NCBI GenBank assembly: GCA_017441925.1
Contig: JAFRUE010000009.1
Location: 1 to 56,406 of the forward strand
Reading direction: 5' to 3'
DNA length: 56,406 nt
DNA from: Bacillota bacterium
GTDB lineage: Bacteria > Bacillota > Clostridia > Lachnospirales > Bianqueaceae
Positions 8,351 through 16,972 of the stretch are shown one piece after another. Position 1 is the first letter of the stretch. Every line of letters begins with the position of its first letter. The notes under the pieces were generated by a model. The model was not told the DNA's origin. It ran no database searches and saw nothing but the letters and a program-made list of their open reading frames with translations. The position numbers and the translations under genes were made by a program.

Positions 8351-10240
8351 TTACCCAAGCACAGGCTGCGCGCTGGCCTCCGGCAAGGCCTCAGGCTTAG
8401 CTTCAGCCGGAGCTCCGGTTTCCTCCTCGTCCACCAGGGCGGACTCACGCAGGAACGCGTTGTGCTGGCTCGTGTAGAGGTCGTAGTACAGGCCCTTCTT
8501 CTCAAGCAGCTCGTTATGGCTGCCGCTCTCGGCGATGCGTCCGGCTTCAATATACATGATACGGTCGCAGTTCTGGATAGTTGAGAGACGGTGTGCGACG
8601 ATGAAGGACGTCCTGTTCTTAAGCAGTGCGGCGATACCTTCCTGAACGAGGCGCTCGGTATTTGTATCGATCGAAGATGTTGCTTCGTCAAGAATCAGGA
8701 TCCGCGGGTTGGACAGAAGCGTGCGCGCAAAACTGATCAGCTGGCGCTGGCCTGCAGAGAGCCCGGCTCCGCGTTCGCTGGTCGGCGTATCGTAGCCCTG
8801 CTCCATCGTACGGATAAATTCGTCCGCATGGACGGCTTTTGCCGCCGCGATGCATTCCTCGTCGGTCGCGTCGAGCCGGCCGTAGCGGATATTATCCATG
8901 ATCGTGCCGGAGAAAATAAACGTATCCTGAAGCATGACGCCCATCTGCTGGCGCAGCGAACGGATCGTGACCTTGGAAAGATTGTGTTCATCGATCAGGA
9001 TCTGTCCCTCGGTCACATTATAAAAGCGTGAGAGCAGGTTCACGATCGTGGACTTGCCGGCGCCTGTCGGACCTACGAGAGCGATTGATTCGCCCGCCTT
9101 GACGTGGAAATCGACGTCCTTAAGGACCGGATTGCCTTTCTCGTATTCGAAGTTGACGTGATCAAAGGAGACAGAACCTTCGATCTCCGGCAGCGGATAC
9201 GCGTCCTCTGCATCATCGACCGTAACAGGCTCGTCCAGTACCTGGAAAATACGTTCCAGATAGGCGGCCGTATCCATCAGCTGGTTGTAGATGTTGCCGA
9301 GCTGCTGGATCGGGCCCCAGAAACGGTTCGAATACGCGACCATGGCTGTGATCGCGCCTACCTGTACGACTCCGCCGATGATGAAATCTTCGCGGAAGAC
9401 GTAAATAGCCGTGATATAGATCGCCATACGCACGATACGGGACAGAATGGTGGAGATAGGCCACATTCCGTGCGCCAGATAAGCCGCGCGCAGGGAGTAC
9501 TTCTTCGTCTCTTCAAGCAGCCCGTTGAAGATGCCTTCGTTCATCTCCTCGCGGACAAAAGCCTGCGTGACTTTCTCTCCGTTGATATTCTCCGCCAGGT
9601 AAGCGGTCGTATTGGACTGCTTGTTGGCGCGGAGCTGACGGAAGCGGCGCTGCTTCGGTTTGGTGATCCTCACATAGATGATGAAAAACGGCAGACCGGC
9701 CAGGACGACCATCGTCATCTTGACCGAGATCGTCAGCATGAAGCCGAAGATCAGGAGCAGGTTGATGATCTGCAGAACGGCGTTGATCATACCGTTCGTG
9801 AGGAAATCCGCTACGTTGTTGACGTAGTTGATGACACGTGTCAGGATCTTGCCGTGCGGACGCGAGTCATAATAGTCAAAGCTCAGCTTCTGCAGGTGCG
9901 CGAAGACGTCCGTACGCATGTCCGTGATGATGGACTGACCTGTTTTGGAGCTGATCTTGCCGCGCAGACGGTTGATGAAAACGATCGCGACACTGACGGC
10001 GAAATAACTGACGCCCAGGACGATGATCCAGTTCTTAAGATTCTGCGGGATCAGTTCATCGATAACGTATGCCTGGATCTTAGGAGTGAGCAGGCCGAGC
10101 AGGCTCGCGCCGACGCTCAGGAGGAACATTGCGGCAATGTTCTTTTTATATTTTTTGATATAGACAAGGGCTCTCTTGAATTGCGACCAGTTAAATGGGA
10201 CTTCAAGCTCTTCGTCGATATTGAACTTATTGCGTGCCAT
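8351..10240 (-). CDS. ABC exporter subunit, ATP-binding/permease, canonical ATP-site half
   Basis: This is a half-transporter of the multidrug/lipid exporter type (629 residues): six membrane helices in residues 1-330, then a nucleotide-binding domain. The Walker A motif is GPTGAGKST. Walker B LILDEATSSID keeps the catalytic Glu, and the H-loop is canonical (AHRLSTI). The signature is LSAGQRQL instead of LSGGQ. It overlaps the preceding exporter gene by one base (TAATG), so the two are coupled. Together they match heterodimeric exporters of the BmrCD or TM287/288 type, in which the changed signature faces the partner's weak Walker B. A C-terminal tail rich in Ala, Glu and Pro (last ~30 residues) is an addition. 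The substrate is unknown. Confidence 0.92.
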   Translation of the reverse strand: MARNKFNIDEELEVPFNWSQFKRALVYIKKYKKNIAAMFLLSVGASLLGLLTPKIQAYVIDELIPQNLKNWIIVLGVSYFAVSVAIVFINRLRGKISSKTGQSIITDMRTDVFAHLQKLSFDYYDSRPHGKILTRVINYVNNVADFLTNGMINAVLQIINLLLIFGFMLTISVKMTMVVLAGLPFFIIYVRITKPKQRRFRQLRANKQSNTTAYLAENINGEKVTQAFVREEMNEGIFNGLLEETKKYSLRAAYLAHGMWPISTILSRIVRMAIYITAIYVFREDFIIGGVVQVGAITAMVAYSNRFWGPIQQLGNIYNQLMDTAAYLERIFQVLDEPVTVDDAEDAYPLPEIEGSVSFDHVNFEYEKGNPVLKDVDFHVKAGESIALVGPTGAGKSTIVNLLSRFYNVTEGQILIDEHNLSKVTIRSLRQQMGVMLQDTFIFSGTIMDNIRYGRLDATDEECIAAAKAVHADEFIRTMEQGYDTPTSERGAGLSAGQRQLISFARTLLSNPRILILDEATSSIDTNTERLVQEGIAALLKNRTSFIVAHRLSTIQNCDRIMYIEAGRIAESGSHNELLEKKGLYYDLYTSQHNAFLRESALVDEEETGAPAEAKPEALPEASAQPVLG

Positions 10241-12000
10241 TATTCCTCACCTCCCTTTCCGGCGGTTTCATCCTCTACATAGACACCGTTCTGCAGCATG
10301 CAGGTCTTGTAATAATAGCCTTTGTGATTCTGCATCAGCTCGCGGTGCGTGCCCTCTTCCGTGATCTGTCCGTTCTCGAGGATCACGATCTTATCCGCAT
10401 GCATAACGGATGAAACACGCTGTGCGATGATGACGGTCGTTGCCTTGGTGGGAAGCTCGCGGAGCTGTCCCTGAATGTACTGCTCGGTCTCCATGTCGAC
10501 GGCCGATGTCGTATCGTCCAGGATCAGGATCGGGGCGCCGACGGCGAGTGCGCGTGCGAGAGAAATACGCTGCTTCTGTCCGCCGGAAAGGCCGGTCCCG
10601 CGTTCGCCGATGATCGTGTCATAGCCCTCGGCCATGTCCTTAACGAAGCTCGAGACATCCGCGGCTTTGGCGGCCTGCTCGATCACTTCCATCGGAGCGT
10701 CCGGCACGCCGTAGGCGATATTGGACTCAAGCGTATCGGAGAAGAGGAAAACGTCCTGCATCGTCATGCCGATCGAACCGCGGAGCTTCTGCAGATTGTA
10801 ATCCTTTACGTCCACTCCGTCGACAAGGACCTTGCCGGAAGAAGTGTCGACGAAACGGGAGATCAGGTTGATCAGCGTGGTCTTGCCGGAACCGGTCGGG
10901 CCCATAATGCCGACCGTCTCGCCGGGTCTGATCTTAAGGTTGACATGCTTCAGTACTTCGGTCTTGCCGTAGCGGAGAGAAACGTCCCGGAGCTCGATCG
11001 CGCCTTCGACTTTCTCAGGAGACAGATCCTTGTCCGGGCTCTTGATCTTGATGTTGGAATAGTAGAGATCCTGGATCTTCTCGACAGAAGCGTAGAAACG
11101 CTGGATGTTGTTGACGATCATTCCCATCATGTTCATGGGCTCGTTCAGCGCCCAGGCAAGGCTCAGGAAAAGCGTCAGCTCACCCATGGTGATCTTGCCG
11201 GAGGCTACGAGGATACCGCCGACGGTCAGGTTGACGACCGTGAGCAGTGAGCTGATGGACTCAATGATCGGACCGTAGCGGAGCCACAGATAGACGGCGT
11301 GAATGTTGAGTTCCTTATACTTCTGGTTCTCTTTCTGGAACTTCTCCATCTCGTAGTCTTCGCGGACAAACGCTTTGACGACGCGGTTGCCGCCGATGTT
11401 CTCCTGAACGACGGTGTTGAGCGAAGACAGCTGCTCACGTGCCGCGCGGAAAGCAGGACGGACCGTCTTGGAGAGCTTGCGCGCTACGATCGCGGTGAGC
11501 GGTGTCACCGAGAGCAGGATCAGCGTATACTGCCAGTTGATGCTCATGAAAACGGTCAGCGCGAAGATCAGCATGAAAATGCACTCGATCGTGTGCGGGA
11601 GGATCCAGTTCAGGAAATGCGCGATCATCTCAACGTCGCCGGAGCATTTGTTGATCAGATCGCCGCCTGTGTTCTGACGGTAGAAATCAGACGTCTGTCC
11701 CATCAGCTTGTGGAACAGGGCGCTCTTCAGGTTACGGACCGCTTCCTGGGACGCCTGCTCGGCAAGGATGTTGACAAAATACCGTGTCGTGACGAACGCG
11801 ACTCCGATGCCGAACGCCAGGGCCAGCATGGGGACCAGCTTCTCAAAGTGCATCGGCATCAGGACCTCGTCGACGATGTCCTTGAACACATACGGTTCAT
11901 ATGTCATCAGAGATACGCCGACCACATTGAGGATGATCGATAGGATCAGCTTCCATTTGTGCTTCCCCATCCATTGGGCGGCCCACTTCATAGCTTCCAT
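10240..12000 (-). CDS. ABC exporter subunit, ATP-binding/permease, degenerate ATP-site half
   Basis: The 586-residue half-transporter has six helices (residues 15-320) and a nucleotide-binding domain with Walker A GPTGSGKTT and a canonical LSGGQKQR signature. Walker B reads LILDDTTSAVD, with Asp in place of the catalytic Glu, and the H-loop His is Gln (IIAQRVSSV). These two changes are the hallmark of the non-hydrolytic half of heterodimeric exporters. It is the first gene of a two-gene operon with a strong promoter (12096-12123). An ATG follows AGGAAG. It exports an unknown substrate across the cell membrane together with the 8351-10240 product. Confidence 0.92.
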   Translation of the reverse strand: MEAMKWAAQWMGKHKWKLILSIILNVVGVSLMTYEPYVFKDIVDEVLMPMHFEKLVPMLALAFGIGVAFVTTRYFVNILAEQASQEAVRNLKSALFHKLMGQTSDFYRQNTGGDLINKCSGDVEMIAHFLNWILPHTIECIFMLIFALTVFMSINWQYTLILLSVTPLTAIVARKLSKTVRPAFRAAREQLSSLNTVVQENIGGNRVVKAFVREDYEMEKFQKENQKYKELNIHAVYLWLRYGPIIESISSLLTVVNLTVGGILVASGKITMGELTLFLSLAWALNEPMNMMGMIVNNIQRFYASVEKIQDLYYSNIKIKSPDKDLSPEKVEGAIELRDVSLRYGKTEVLKHVNLKIRPGETVGIMGPTGSGKTTLINLISRFVDTSSGKVLVDGVDVKDYNLQKLRGSIGMTMQDVFLFSDTLESNIAYGVPDAPMEVIEQAAKAADVSSFVKDMAEGYDTIIGERGTGLSGGQKQRISLARALAVGAPILILDDTTSAVDMETEQYIQGQLRELPTKATTVIIAQRVSSVMHADKIVILENGQITEEGTHRELMQNHKGYYYKTCMLQNGVYVEDETAGKGGEE

Positions 12001-12095
12001 AAACAGTTACTTCCTTTCCTGTGCTTATCGTCGGATGAGCGGCTTGTAAGTACGGGTACAACAAGGCTCACAAATTGGTAAGGTAACTTTTCATT

Positions 12096-12123
12096 ATTAT
12101 ACTAGTCCGGCAAGAACTGTCAA
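12096..12123 (-). promoter_or_regulatory. Promoter of the ABC exporter operon
   Basis: Consensus TTGACA (minus strand, 12123-12118), 16 bp, consensus TATAAT (12101-12096). The leader to the ATG at 12000 is about 90 nt; I see no clear regulatory structure in it. Confidence 0.85.
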
Positions 12124-12231
12124 GCAAAAACCCAGATTGTAACGAAAAAAACACAGAAAACCCTTTTTTGTGACGAAACTGCAAGAAAAGTACAGCCGGG
12201 GCGGCGGCACGCGGCAGTCTTACCGCTGAAC

Positions 12232-12258
12232 AAAAAACAGGCGGCCCTGACCGCCTGT
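12232..12258 (-). terminator. Terminator of the murA-rlmH operon
   Basis: ACAGGCGG (12237-12244) and CCGCCTGT (12251-12258) form an 8-bp stem. The minus-strand transcript then reads six T residues (an A run at 12232-12237 on the plus strand). It begins 3 bp after the rlmH stop. Confidence 0.92.
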
Positions 12259-12261
12259 CCG

Positions 12262-12729
12262 TCACTTATGATACGGCTCTCCCTTCATGATCTTGAAGGA
12301 CCGGTATATCTGTTCAAGCAGGATCACGCGCATGAGCTGATGCGGGAATGTCAGCTTCGAGAAGCTGACCTTTTCATCCGCTCGGGACACGATTTCACGT
12401 GAGAGTCCGAGCGATCCGCCGATCACGAAAACGATATGGGAATCGCCGTGATTCATCCGCTCCGAGAGCCAGGCCGCCATTTCTTCGCTCGATCGCTGCC
12501 TGCCGTCGATGCAGAGCGCCGCAATATAGGCATGTTCCGGCATCTTCGCCAGCATCCTGGCGCCTTCCTTAGCGATCGCCTGATCCTCCTGACCGGGCAG
12601 GTTCCGCTCGTCCGCGACCTCGATGATCTCGAGCGAACAATACGGAAAGAGACGCTTGGCATACTCTGCCAAAGCGTCTCTGTAAAAAGCTTCTTTCACT
12701 TTGCCTGCGCAAAGGACCGTGATCTTCAT
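12262..12729 (-). CDS. rlmH: 23S rRNA pseudouridine(1915) N3-methyltransferase RlmH
   Basis: RlmH methylates pseudouridine 1915 in helix 69 of 23S rRNA, using S-adenosylmethionine, on assembled 70S ribosomes. The 155-residue length matches this small SPOUT-family enzyme. The knot signatures are visible: the N-terminal MKITVLCAGKVKEAFY, the middle FVIGGSLGLS (about residues 101-110), and the C-terminal LTFPHQLMRVILLEQIYRSF with GEPYHK at the very end. The start overlaps the murA stop by 4 bp (ATGA). In many Firmicutes rlmH lies downstream of the walRK-yycHIJ cluster, and the same neighbourhood is kept here with murA in between. Confidence 0.96.
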   Translation of the reverse strand: MKITVLCAGKVKEAFYRDALAEYAKRLFPYCSLEIIEVADERNLPGQEDQAIAKEGARMLAKMPEHAYIAALCIDGRQRSSEEMAAWLSERMNHGDSHIVFVIGGSLGLSREIVSRADEKVSFSKLTFPHQLMRVILLEQIYRSFKIMKGEPYHK

Positions 12730-14018
12730 CCGATCTTCCCTTCTACGACGACGGGCTGATTCTGCTCGTCTCCGTCATACCAGATATCCGCGCCGAGCAC
12801 GCGCAGTTTCTCGATCATGGATTCATATCCGCGGAAAATATACTTGACGTTGTCGACCGCGGTCACTCCGTCAGCCGCCAGTCCCGCAAGCACCATCGCT
12901 GCGCCTGCGCGCAGGTCGGTCGCTTCGATCTCGCAGCCTGTCAGCTTCTCAACACCCTTGATGACAGCGATACGTCCGTCCAGATGGATATCCGCGCCCA
13001 TCTTGACGAGCTGGTTCACGTAAGAGAAACGGTTGTCCCAGACATTCTCGGTGACAATACTTGAACCCGGAACGAGTGAGAGCATTGCGACGAAAACAGG
13101 CTGCATATCAGTCGGGAAACCGGGATACGGAGCCGTTTTGATCATCAGTTCGGACAGCGGTCCGTGAACACTTACGCGGATCGCGTCGTCGAATTCCTGA
13201 ATGGTCGCGCCGAGATCGACGAGCTTCGCTGTGATCGCGCTCATATGCTTGGGTATGATGTTGCGGACCGTTACGTCGCCCTTTGTAATGACGGCAGCCG
13301 TCATATAAGTGCCGGCCTCGATCTGGTCCGGAATGATCTGATAATTCGCACCGTGCAGGCTCTTGACGCCGCGAATCACGATACGATCCGTGCCGGCGCC
13401 GGAAACGCGCCCGCCCATGCTGTTGAGGAAATTGGCGGTATCAACGACGTGAGGCTCTTTCGCCGCGTTGTTGATGACCGTCTCGCCGTCCGCGAGGACC
13501 GCAGCCAGCATGATATTGATCGTTGCGCCGACGCTTACGATATCCAGGAAGATATTCGCGCCATGCAGATGGTCGGTCTCCGCATAGATCAGATCCCCGA
13601 CTTCGACCTTGGCACCGAGCGCCTCAAATCCCTTAAGATGCAGGTCGATCGGTCTCTGTACGAAATTGCAGCCTCCGGGATAGCCGACAGCAGCCTTCCC
13701 GTAACGGCCAAGCAGCGCGCCGATCAGATAATAGGACGCGCGCATCTTGTGAACAGCTTCGCTTGCGAGCGCCTGATTCTGCAGTCCGCGGCTGTCGATC
13801 CGGATCGTGTGCTCATCCAGATACGTGATGCGGACCTTCAGATCCTGCAGGATCTGGATCATATTTGTGATATCCGCAATGTGCGGAACATTCTCGAGAA
13901 CGACTACGTCATCTGCCAACAAAGCTGCCGGAATAATGGCGAGCGCGGCATTCTTCATACCGCTGATCTCTACATCACCGTGCAGCGGATGCCCACCCCT
14001 GATGTATATATGTGACAT
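12726..14018 (-). CDS. murA: UDP-N-acetylglucosamine 1-carboxyvinyltransferase MurA
   Basis: MurA transfers enolpyruvate from PEP to UDP-GlcNAc, the first committed step of peptidoglycan synthesis in the cytosol. The 430-residue length is typical. Lys22 (MKNAAL) and the active-site Cys117 in YPGGCNFVQRP (equivalent to E. coli Cys115, the fosfomycin target) are present, as is RASYYLIGALLGRYG just before it. Because the Cys is not replaced by Asp, the enzyme should be fosfomycin-sensitive. Firmicutes often have two murA copies; which one this is cannot be told here. It has its own promoter (14098-14126) and is coupled to rlmH. Confidence 0.96.
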   Translation of the reverse strand: MSHIYIRGGHPLHGDVEISGMKNAALAIIPAALLADDVVVLENVPHIADITNMIQILQDLKVRITYLDEHTIRIDSRGLQNQALASEAVHKMRASYYLIGALLGRYGKAAVGYPGGCNFVQRPIDLHLKGFEALGAKVEVGDLIYAETDHLHGANIFLDIVSVGATINIMLAAVLADGETVINNAAKEPHVVDTANFLNSMGGRVSGAGTDRIVIRGVKSLHGANYQIIPDQIEAGTYMTAAVITKGDVTVRNIIPKHMSAITAKLVDLGATIQEFDDAIRVSVHGPLSELMIKTAPYPGFPTDMQPVFVAMLSLVPGSSIVTENVWDNRFSYVNQLVKMGADIHLDGRIAVIKGVEKLTGCEIEATDLRAGAAMVLAGLAADGVTAVDNVKYIFRGYESMIEKLRVLGADIWYDGDEQNQPVVVEGKIG

Positions 14019-14097
14019 ATTTAACGACCTCTCATTCTTTACAGTTGCTCAGACTAATTTCACAACAAATTTGCCGCAACCCCCGTTCGGCATTTTC

Positions 14098-14126
14098 ATT
14101 GTAACATACGCGCCCCGTCAAAACAA
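14098..14126 (-). promoter_or_regulatory. Promoter of murA
   Basis: TTGTTT (minus strand, 14126-14121), 17 bp, TACAAT (14103-14098), with TG one base upstream of the -10 box. It is an extended -10 sigma-A promoter. The leader to the ATG at 14018 is about 75 nt. Confidence 0.65.
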
Positions 14127-14137
14127 CCCCTTTTTAC

Positions 14138-14235
14138 GAAAAACTGTCCCTTACAGGGGCAAAACTTACCGCACCGCGGATCCGGACATCAGGCACCGGG
14201 TACCGCGCGGAGCGGATCCCGAGTCGGGACATCCG
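14138..14235 (-). other. Intergenic stretch after the walRK operon
   Basis: It contains imperfect repeats (GGATCCGGACATC at 14178 and GGATCCCGAGTCGGGACATC at 14213). Near 14146-14160 there is a short CCCT/AGGG hairpin followed on the minus strand by five T residues, which may be a weak terminator for the yycI-like gene. Confidence 0.35.
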
Positions 14236-15084
14236 TCACCGCATCACCCGGTTGTGGACCGCGTCCATCCGCACGGTACGGCCGTTCGCAAGCACGAATT
14301 CAATAACATATACAGCCTCTCCGTCACCACTTACGTCGTACCCGTACCGTACGTCCACGATGACCGCCGTACTGTATCCGTCGGAAATGCCCCTTTGCGC
14401 AAGCGTGTCCGCCGCGCCGAAAAGCAGCTCGTTCAGAGGACATATCGCGTATTTCTTCTTCGTCATTCCGTCAACGGTATAGCTCTGCAGCGTGACGCTT
14501 TCCGTCCCATCCGCATACAGACGGATCACGGCACGGTTCATGTAATAATACCGGCTGTCCCGCTTCTCGGAGAAAACAAACTCGCCGTATTCACCAGCCA
14601 TCTGCTCTTCCGTGAGCTCCATTTCAACATCTTCGTCATAGATCTTCTCCAGAAGCGCGGCCGCCTGTTCGCGCAGGCTTTCCGCGTTCCAGGCAGCGAT
14701 CTCGGCGCCGGTCTTACGGTACTGCACGCGATGCGCTTCAGGATCCAGCTGCACCGTTGCCGTGTCGGAATAATGCCGGCTGCGGCGGGCATCCAGGTAA
14801 GTCGTCTCATATTCGCTGCCAAGAAAACGCTCCACGATCCCGGTATCGATATTCTCTGCTTCACCGGTGACGGGAACCGTCTGCGGATTACCCTTGCGGT
14901 CCAGTACACAATCGATCAGGACCGAATTGCTCTCCAGATATTCCCGGATCTCTTCCATTTCCTCTGTGCTGACTGTATAGCGGCTGTCCGTCATCACGCG
15001 CCGCGCCCAGAACAGAACGATATTCGCGACGATCAGCAGAATCAGTACTACAGTCCGGATCACTCTCCACGTCATCGTGTTCAC
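14236..15084 (-). CDS. YycI-like (WalI-like) regulatory protein
   Basis: The 282-residue protein has one N-terminal membrane anchor (residues 7-27) and an extracytoplasmic domain. It is last in the walR-walK-X-yycH-yycI order and overlaps the preceding gene by 4 bp. Its sequence (ARRVMTDSRYTVSTEEMEEIREYL, then a mainly beta domain with GEFVFSEKRDSRYYYMNRAVIRLY) fits the YycH/YycI family fold. In Bacillus and Staphylococcus YycH and YycI form a membrane complex that modulates WalK. The assignment rests on gene order, topology and length more than on clear motifs, because these proteins diverge fast. Confidence 0.65.
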   Translation of the reverse strand: MNTMTWRVIRTVVLILLIVANIVLFWARRVMTDSRYTVSTEEMEEIREYLESNSVLIDCVLDRKGNPQTVPVTGEAENIDTGIVERFLGSEYETTYLDARRSRHYSDTATVQLDPEAHRVQYRKTGAEIAAWNAESLREQAAALLEKIYDEDVEMELTEEQMAGEYGEFVFSEKRDSRYYYMNRAVIRLYADGTESVTLQSYTVDGMTKKKYAICPLNELLFGAADTLAQRGISDGYSTAVIVDVRYGYDVSGDGEAVYVIEFVLANGRTVRMDAVHNRVMR

Positions 15085-16436
15085 CGTCCCTTGATATAGG
15101 ACTTAACGTCCCCCTGCAGCAGTTCCCAGTACGGAACCGCTGTACCGTCCTCTATCCGGTAGACCAGACTGATGTTGTCATAATGGCCGCGGACCATTCT
15201 GCCGATGATCGAAAAAGCGCTTTCCGTCAGGATCTGCGTGCGGTAGGCCGCGCTCTCCAGGCGGATCTTAAGGCACTGGTAACGGTACACTTCTTCTCCG
15301 CGGATCTCAAGCTGCAGACCGCTCTGCATCCCCTCGGACGCCAGAATGCTCTCGTCGGGATAGACCGCCCTCCCGTCTTTCTGATAATTCCATCGGAAAA
15401 TATAGCCGGTATCCGTCGCCTCCCAGCCGTCCAGATAGAAGGAGATCGGCTGTCCGTCATTTGCAAGATCCGCGACGACAAAAGAAACCGCGATATCGTA
15501 GGCATCGGCTACGGACAGTCTGACGGCAGAATCCGCCTGCCCGGCGGACGGTGTATGAATATAGTACAGCATCCCGTTTCGTCCGATCCGTACACTGACC
15601 CTGTCATCGGTAAAGATCCAGGTATCCTCGTCGGGCTGTTGAGCCCGCACGACTTCCGGATAGGAGAAAAGATCACGGACGAAGCGGAAGACCGTTTCCT
15701 GCGTAAAGTTCTCATTCCAGCGGATCCTCCATGGCGTGTAGACCTCCGGATCGTTCTGATCGCGCAGGAGCATATGTCCGGTGAAAGCCTCCGGATAGAA
15801 GACCGCGCAGTCAAAATACCGTTCACTGACCTTGCCGCAGACGCCGCGCATTTCTTCAAGCAGTTCTTCTGTCCTGTCCCTGCTGATCCTTGCGTTCAGC
15901 CGTACAGCAGAATCCTCTCCGCCTACAAGATACACGTATGAATCCTCCCGGGCATTCTCTGCCGGAACGATCCAGATCGAGGAATACCGCCCCATATCGC
16001 GGACTGCCGAGAAGCCAGAGATCAGGGGCTCCTGGGGGAAAGCCTGCAGGAACATTTCTCCGTCTCTGGGCGTTGTGTACAAATACCGGCACACCGGCCG
16101 GTTCGTATTCAATTCATCACTGCCGACCGTCTCGGCCTGCGGCCCTGCCCCCATCATTTCCGTCAGGAAATCCCAGGATGCCGCGTACACGTCATAATAA
16201 GCCTGGATCTGCTGCGTCACAAGCGCGGCACGGCCTTCCTGACGGCCGGAGGATACCGCGATCTCAAAAGGCTGCATCAGCTTTGCTTCGTCATAGACTG
16301 TCGACTCTTCTGTCTGTTCCTGATCGCTGCCTCCGGTCCAGGAATTCAGCAGACCATAATACTGCTGCAGCAACAGCAATGCAAGAATGACGACCAGTAC
16401 GGTATAGACAATATCCAGTCTCCTCTTGCTGGTCAT
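15081..16436 (-). CDS. YycH-like (WalH-like) regulatory protein
   Basis: The 451-residue protein has a single N-terminal membrane segment (residues 8-28, IVYTVLVVILALLLLQQYYGLL) and a long extracytoplasmic part. Position and size match YycH, the partner of YycI that tunes WalK through membrane-domain contacts. The opening RLDIVYTVLVVILALLLL followed by a large beta-rich region is typical. Both ends overlap neighbours by 4 bp. No enzymatic motif is seen. The family call is inferred mainly from the walRK operon context. Confidence 0.65.
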   Translation of the reverse strand: MTSKRRLDIVYTVLVVILALLLLQQYYGLLNSWTGGSDQEQTEESTVYDEAKLMQPFEIAVSSGRQEGRAALVTQQIQAYYDVYAASWDFLTEMMGAGPQAETVGSDELNTNRPVCRYLYTTPRDGEMFLQAFPQEPLISGFSAVRDMGRYSSIWIVPAENAREDSYVYLVGGEDSAVRLNARISRDRTEELLEEMRGVCGKVSERYFDCAVFYPEAFTGHMLLRDQNDPEVYTPWRIRWNENFTQETVFRFVRDLFSYPEVVRAQQPDEDTWIFTDDRVSVRIGRNGMLYYIHTPSAGQADSAVRLSVADAYDIAVSFVVADLANDGQPISFYLDGWEATDTGYIFRWNYQKDGRAVYPDESILASEGMQSGLQLEIRGEEVYRYQCLKIRLESAAYRTQILTESAFSIIGRMVRGHYDNISLVYRIEDGTAVPYWELLQGDVKSYIKGR

Positions 16437-16972
16437 GGCATGCAGGCCTCATAAAGATTGATCCGCAGATCGATCAGCTTCTGTTCGGTCAAAGCGCTCA
16501 TCCGCTCGATCTGGTAAACGCAGCCGTACAGACTGTCCCCGTCCTGCACGACGATCACGTAATGATTCTCGCCGGTACGGGGAAGCGTCAGTTTCTCCTG
16601 TATGAAACCAGCCTGAGGGACCTCTGTGATATGGCTCTCCCAGAGGCTTACGGTTCCTTTTTCAACAATAAAAGTACCCATGTACAGGACCGAGCCGGAG
16701 GCCGCGGTTCCCGTCACGGTTATTTCATTCTCAAACGTCTCTTCGCCGTACAGGCTGCGGCTGGTAAAATGAAATGACCCGAGCGTGTCAGCCTTGGTCA
16801 GCCATCGGATCTCGCCTTCCGGAACTCCGAGTTCCGCCGCCATCTCGTCCTGCAGGCTCTCCGCCCGCACCGGCAGCTGCCGTACTGCGCAGAAGACCAG
16901 GACCAGTATCAGGAAAGCCGCCGCAAGCAGACGGCTTGAAGTCTGAAGGCCGTATATCTGTCTCTTCATCAT
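16433..16972 (-). CDS. Secreted or membrane-anchored protein of unknown function in the walRK operon
   Basis: A 179-residue protein with an N-terminal hydrophobic segment (about residues 12-31, ending VRA and so possibly a signal peptide), then a polar domain of about 145 residues. I recognise no family. It lies between walK and the yycH-like gene, where Bacillus has none, and overlaps each by 4 bp. Coupled translation suggests a role in wall-stress sensing or WalK control. The domain contains TGTAASGSVLYMGTFIVEKG and a C-terminal helical stretch (MSALTEQKLIDLRINLYEACM). Function unknown. Confidence 0.7.
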   Translation of the reverse strand: MMKRQIYGLQTSSRLLAAAFLILVLVFCAVRQLPVRAESLQDEMAAELGVPEGEIRWLTKADTLGSFHFTSRSLYGEETFENEITVTGTAASGSVLYMGTFIVEKGTVSLWESHITEVPQAGFIQEKLTLPRTGENHYVIVVQDGDSLYGCVYQIERMSALTEQKLIDLRINLYEACMP

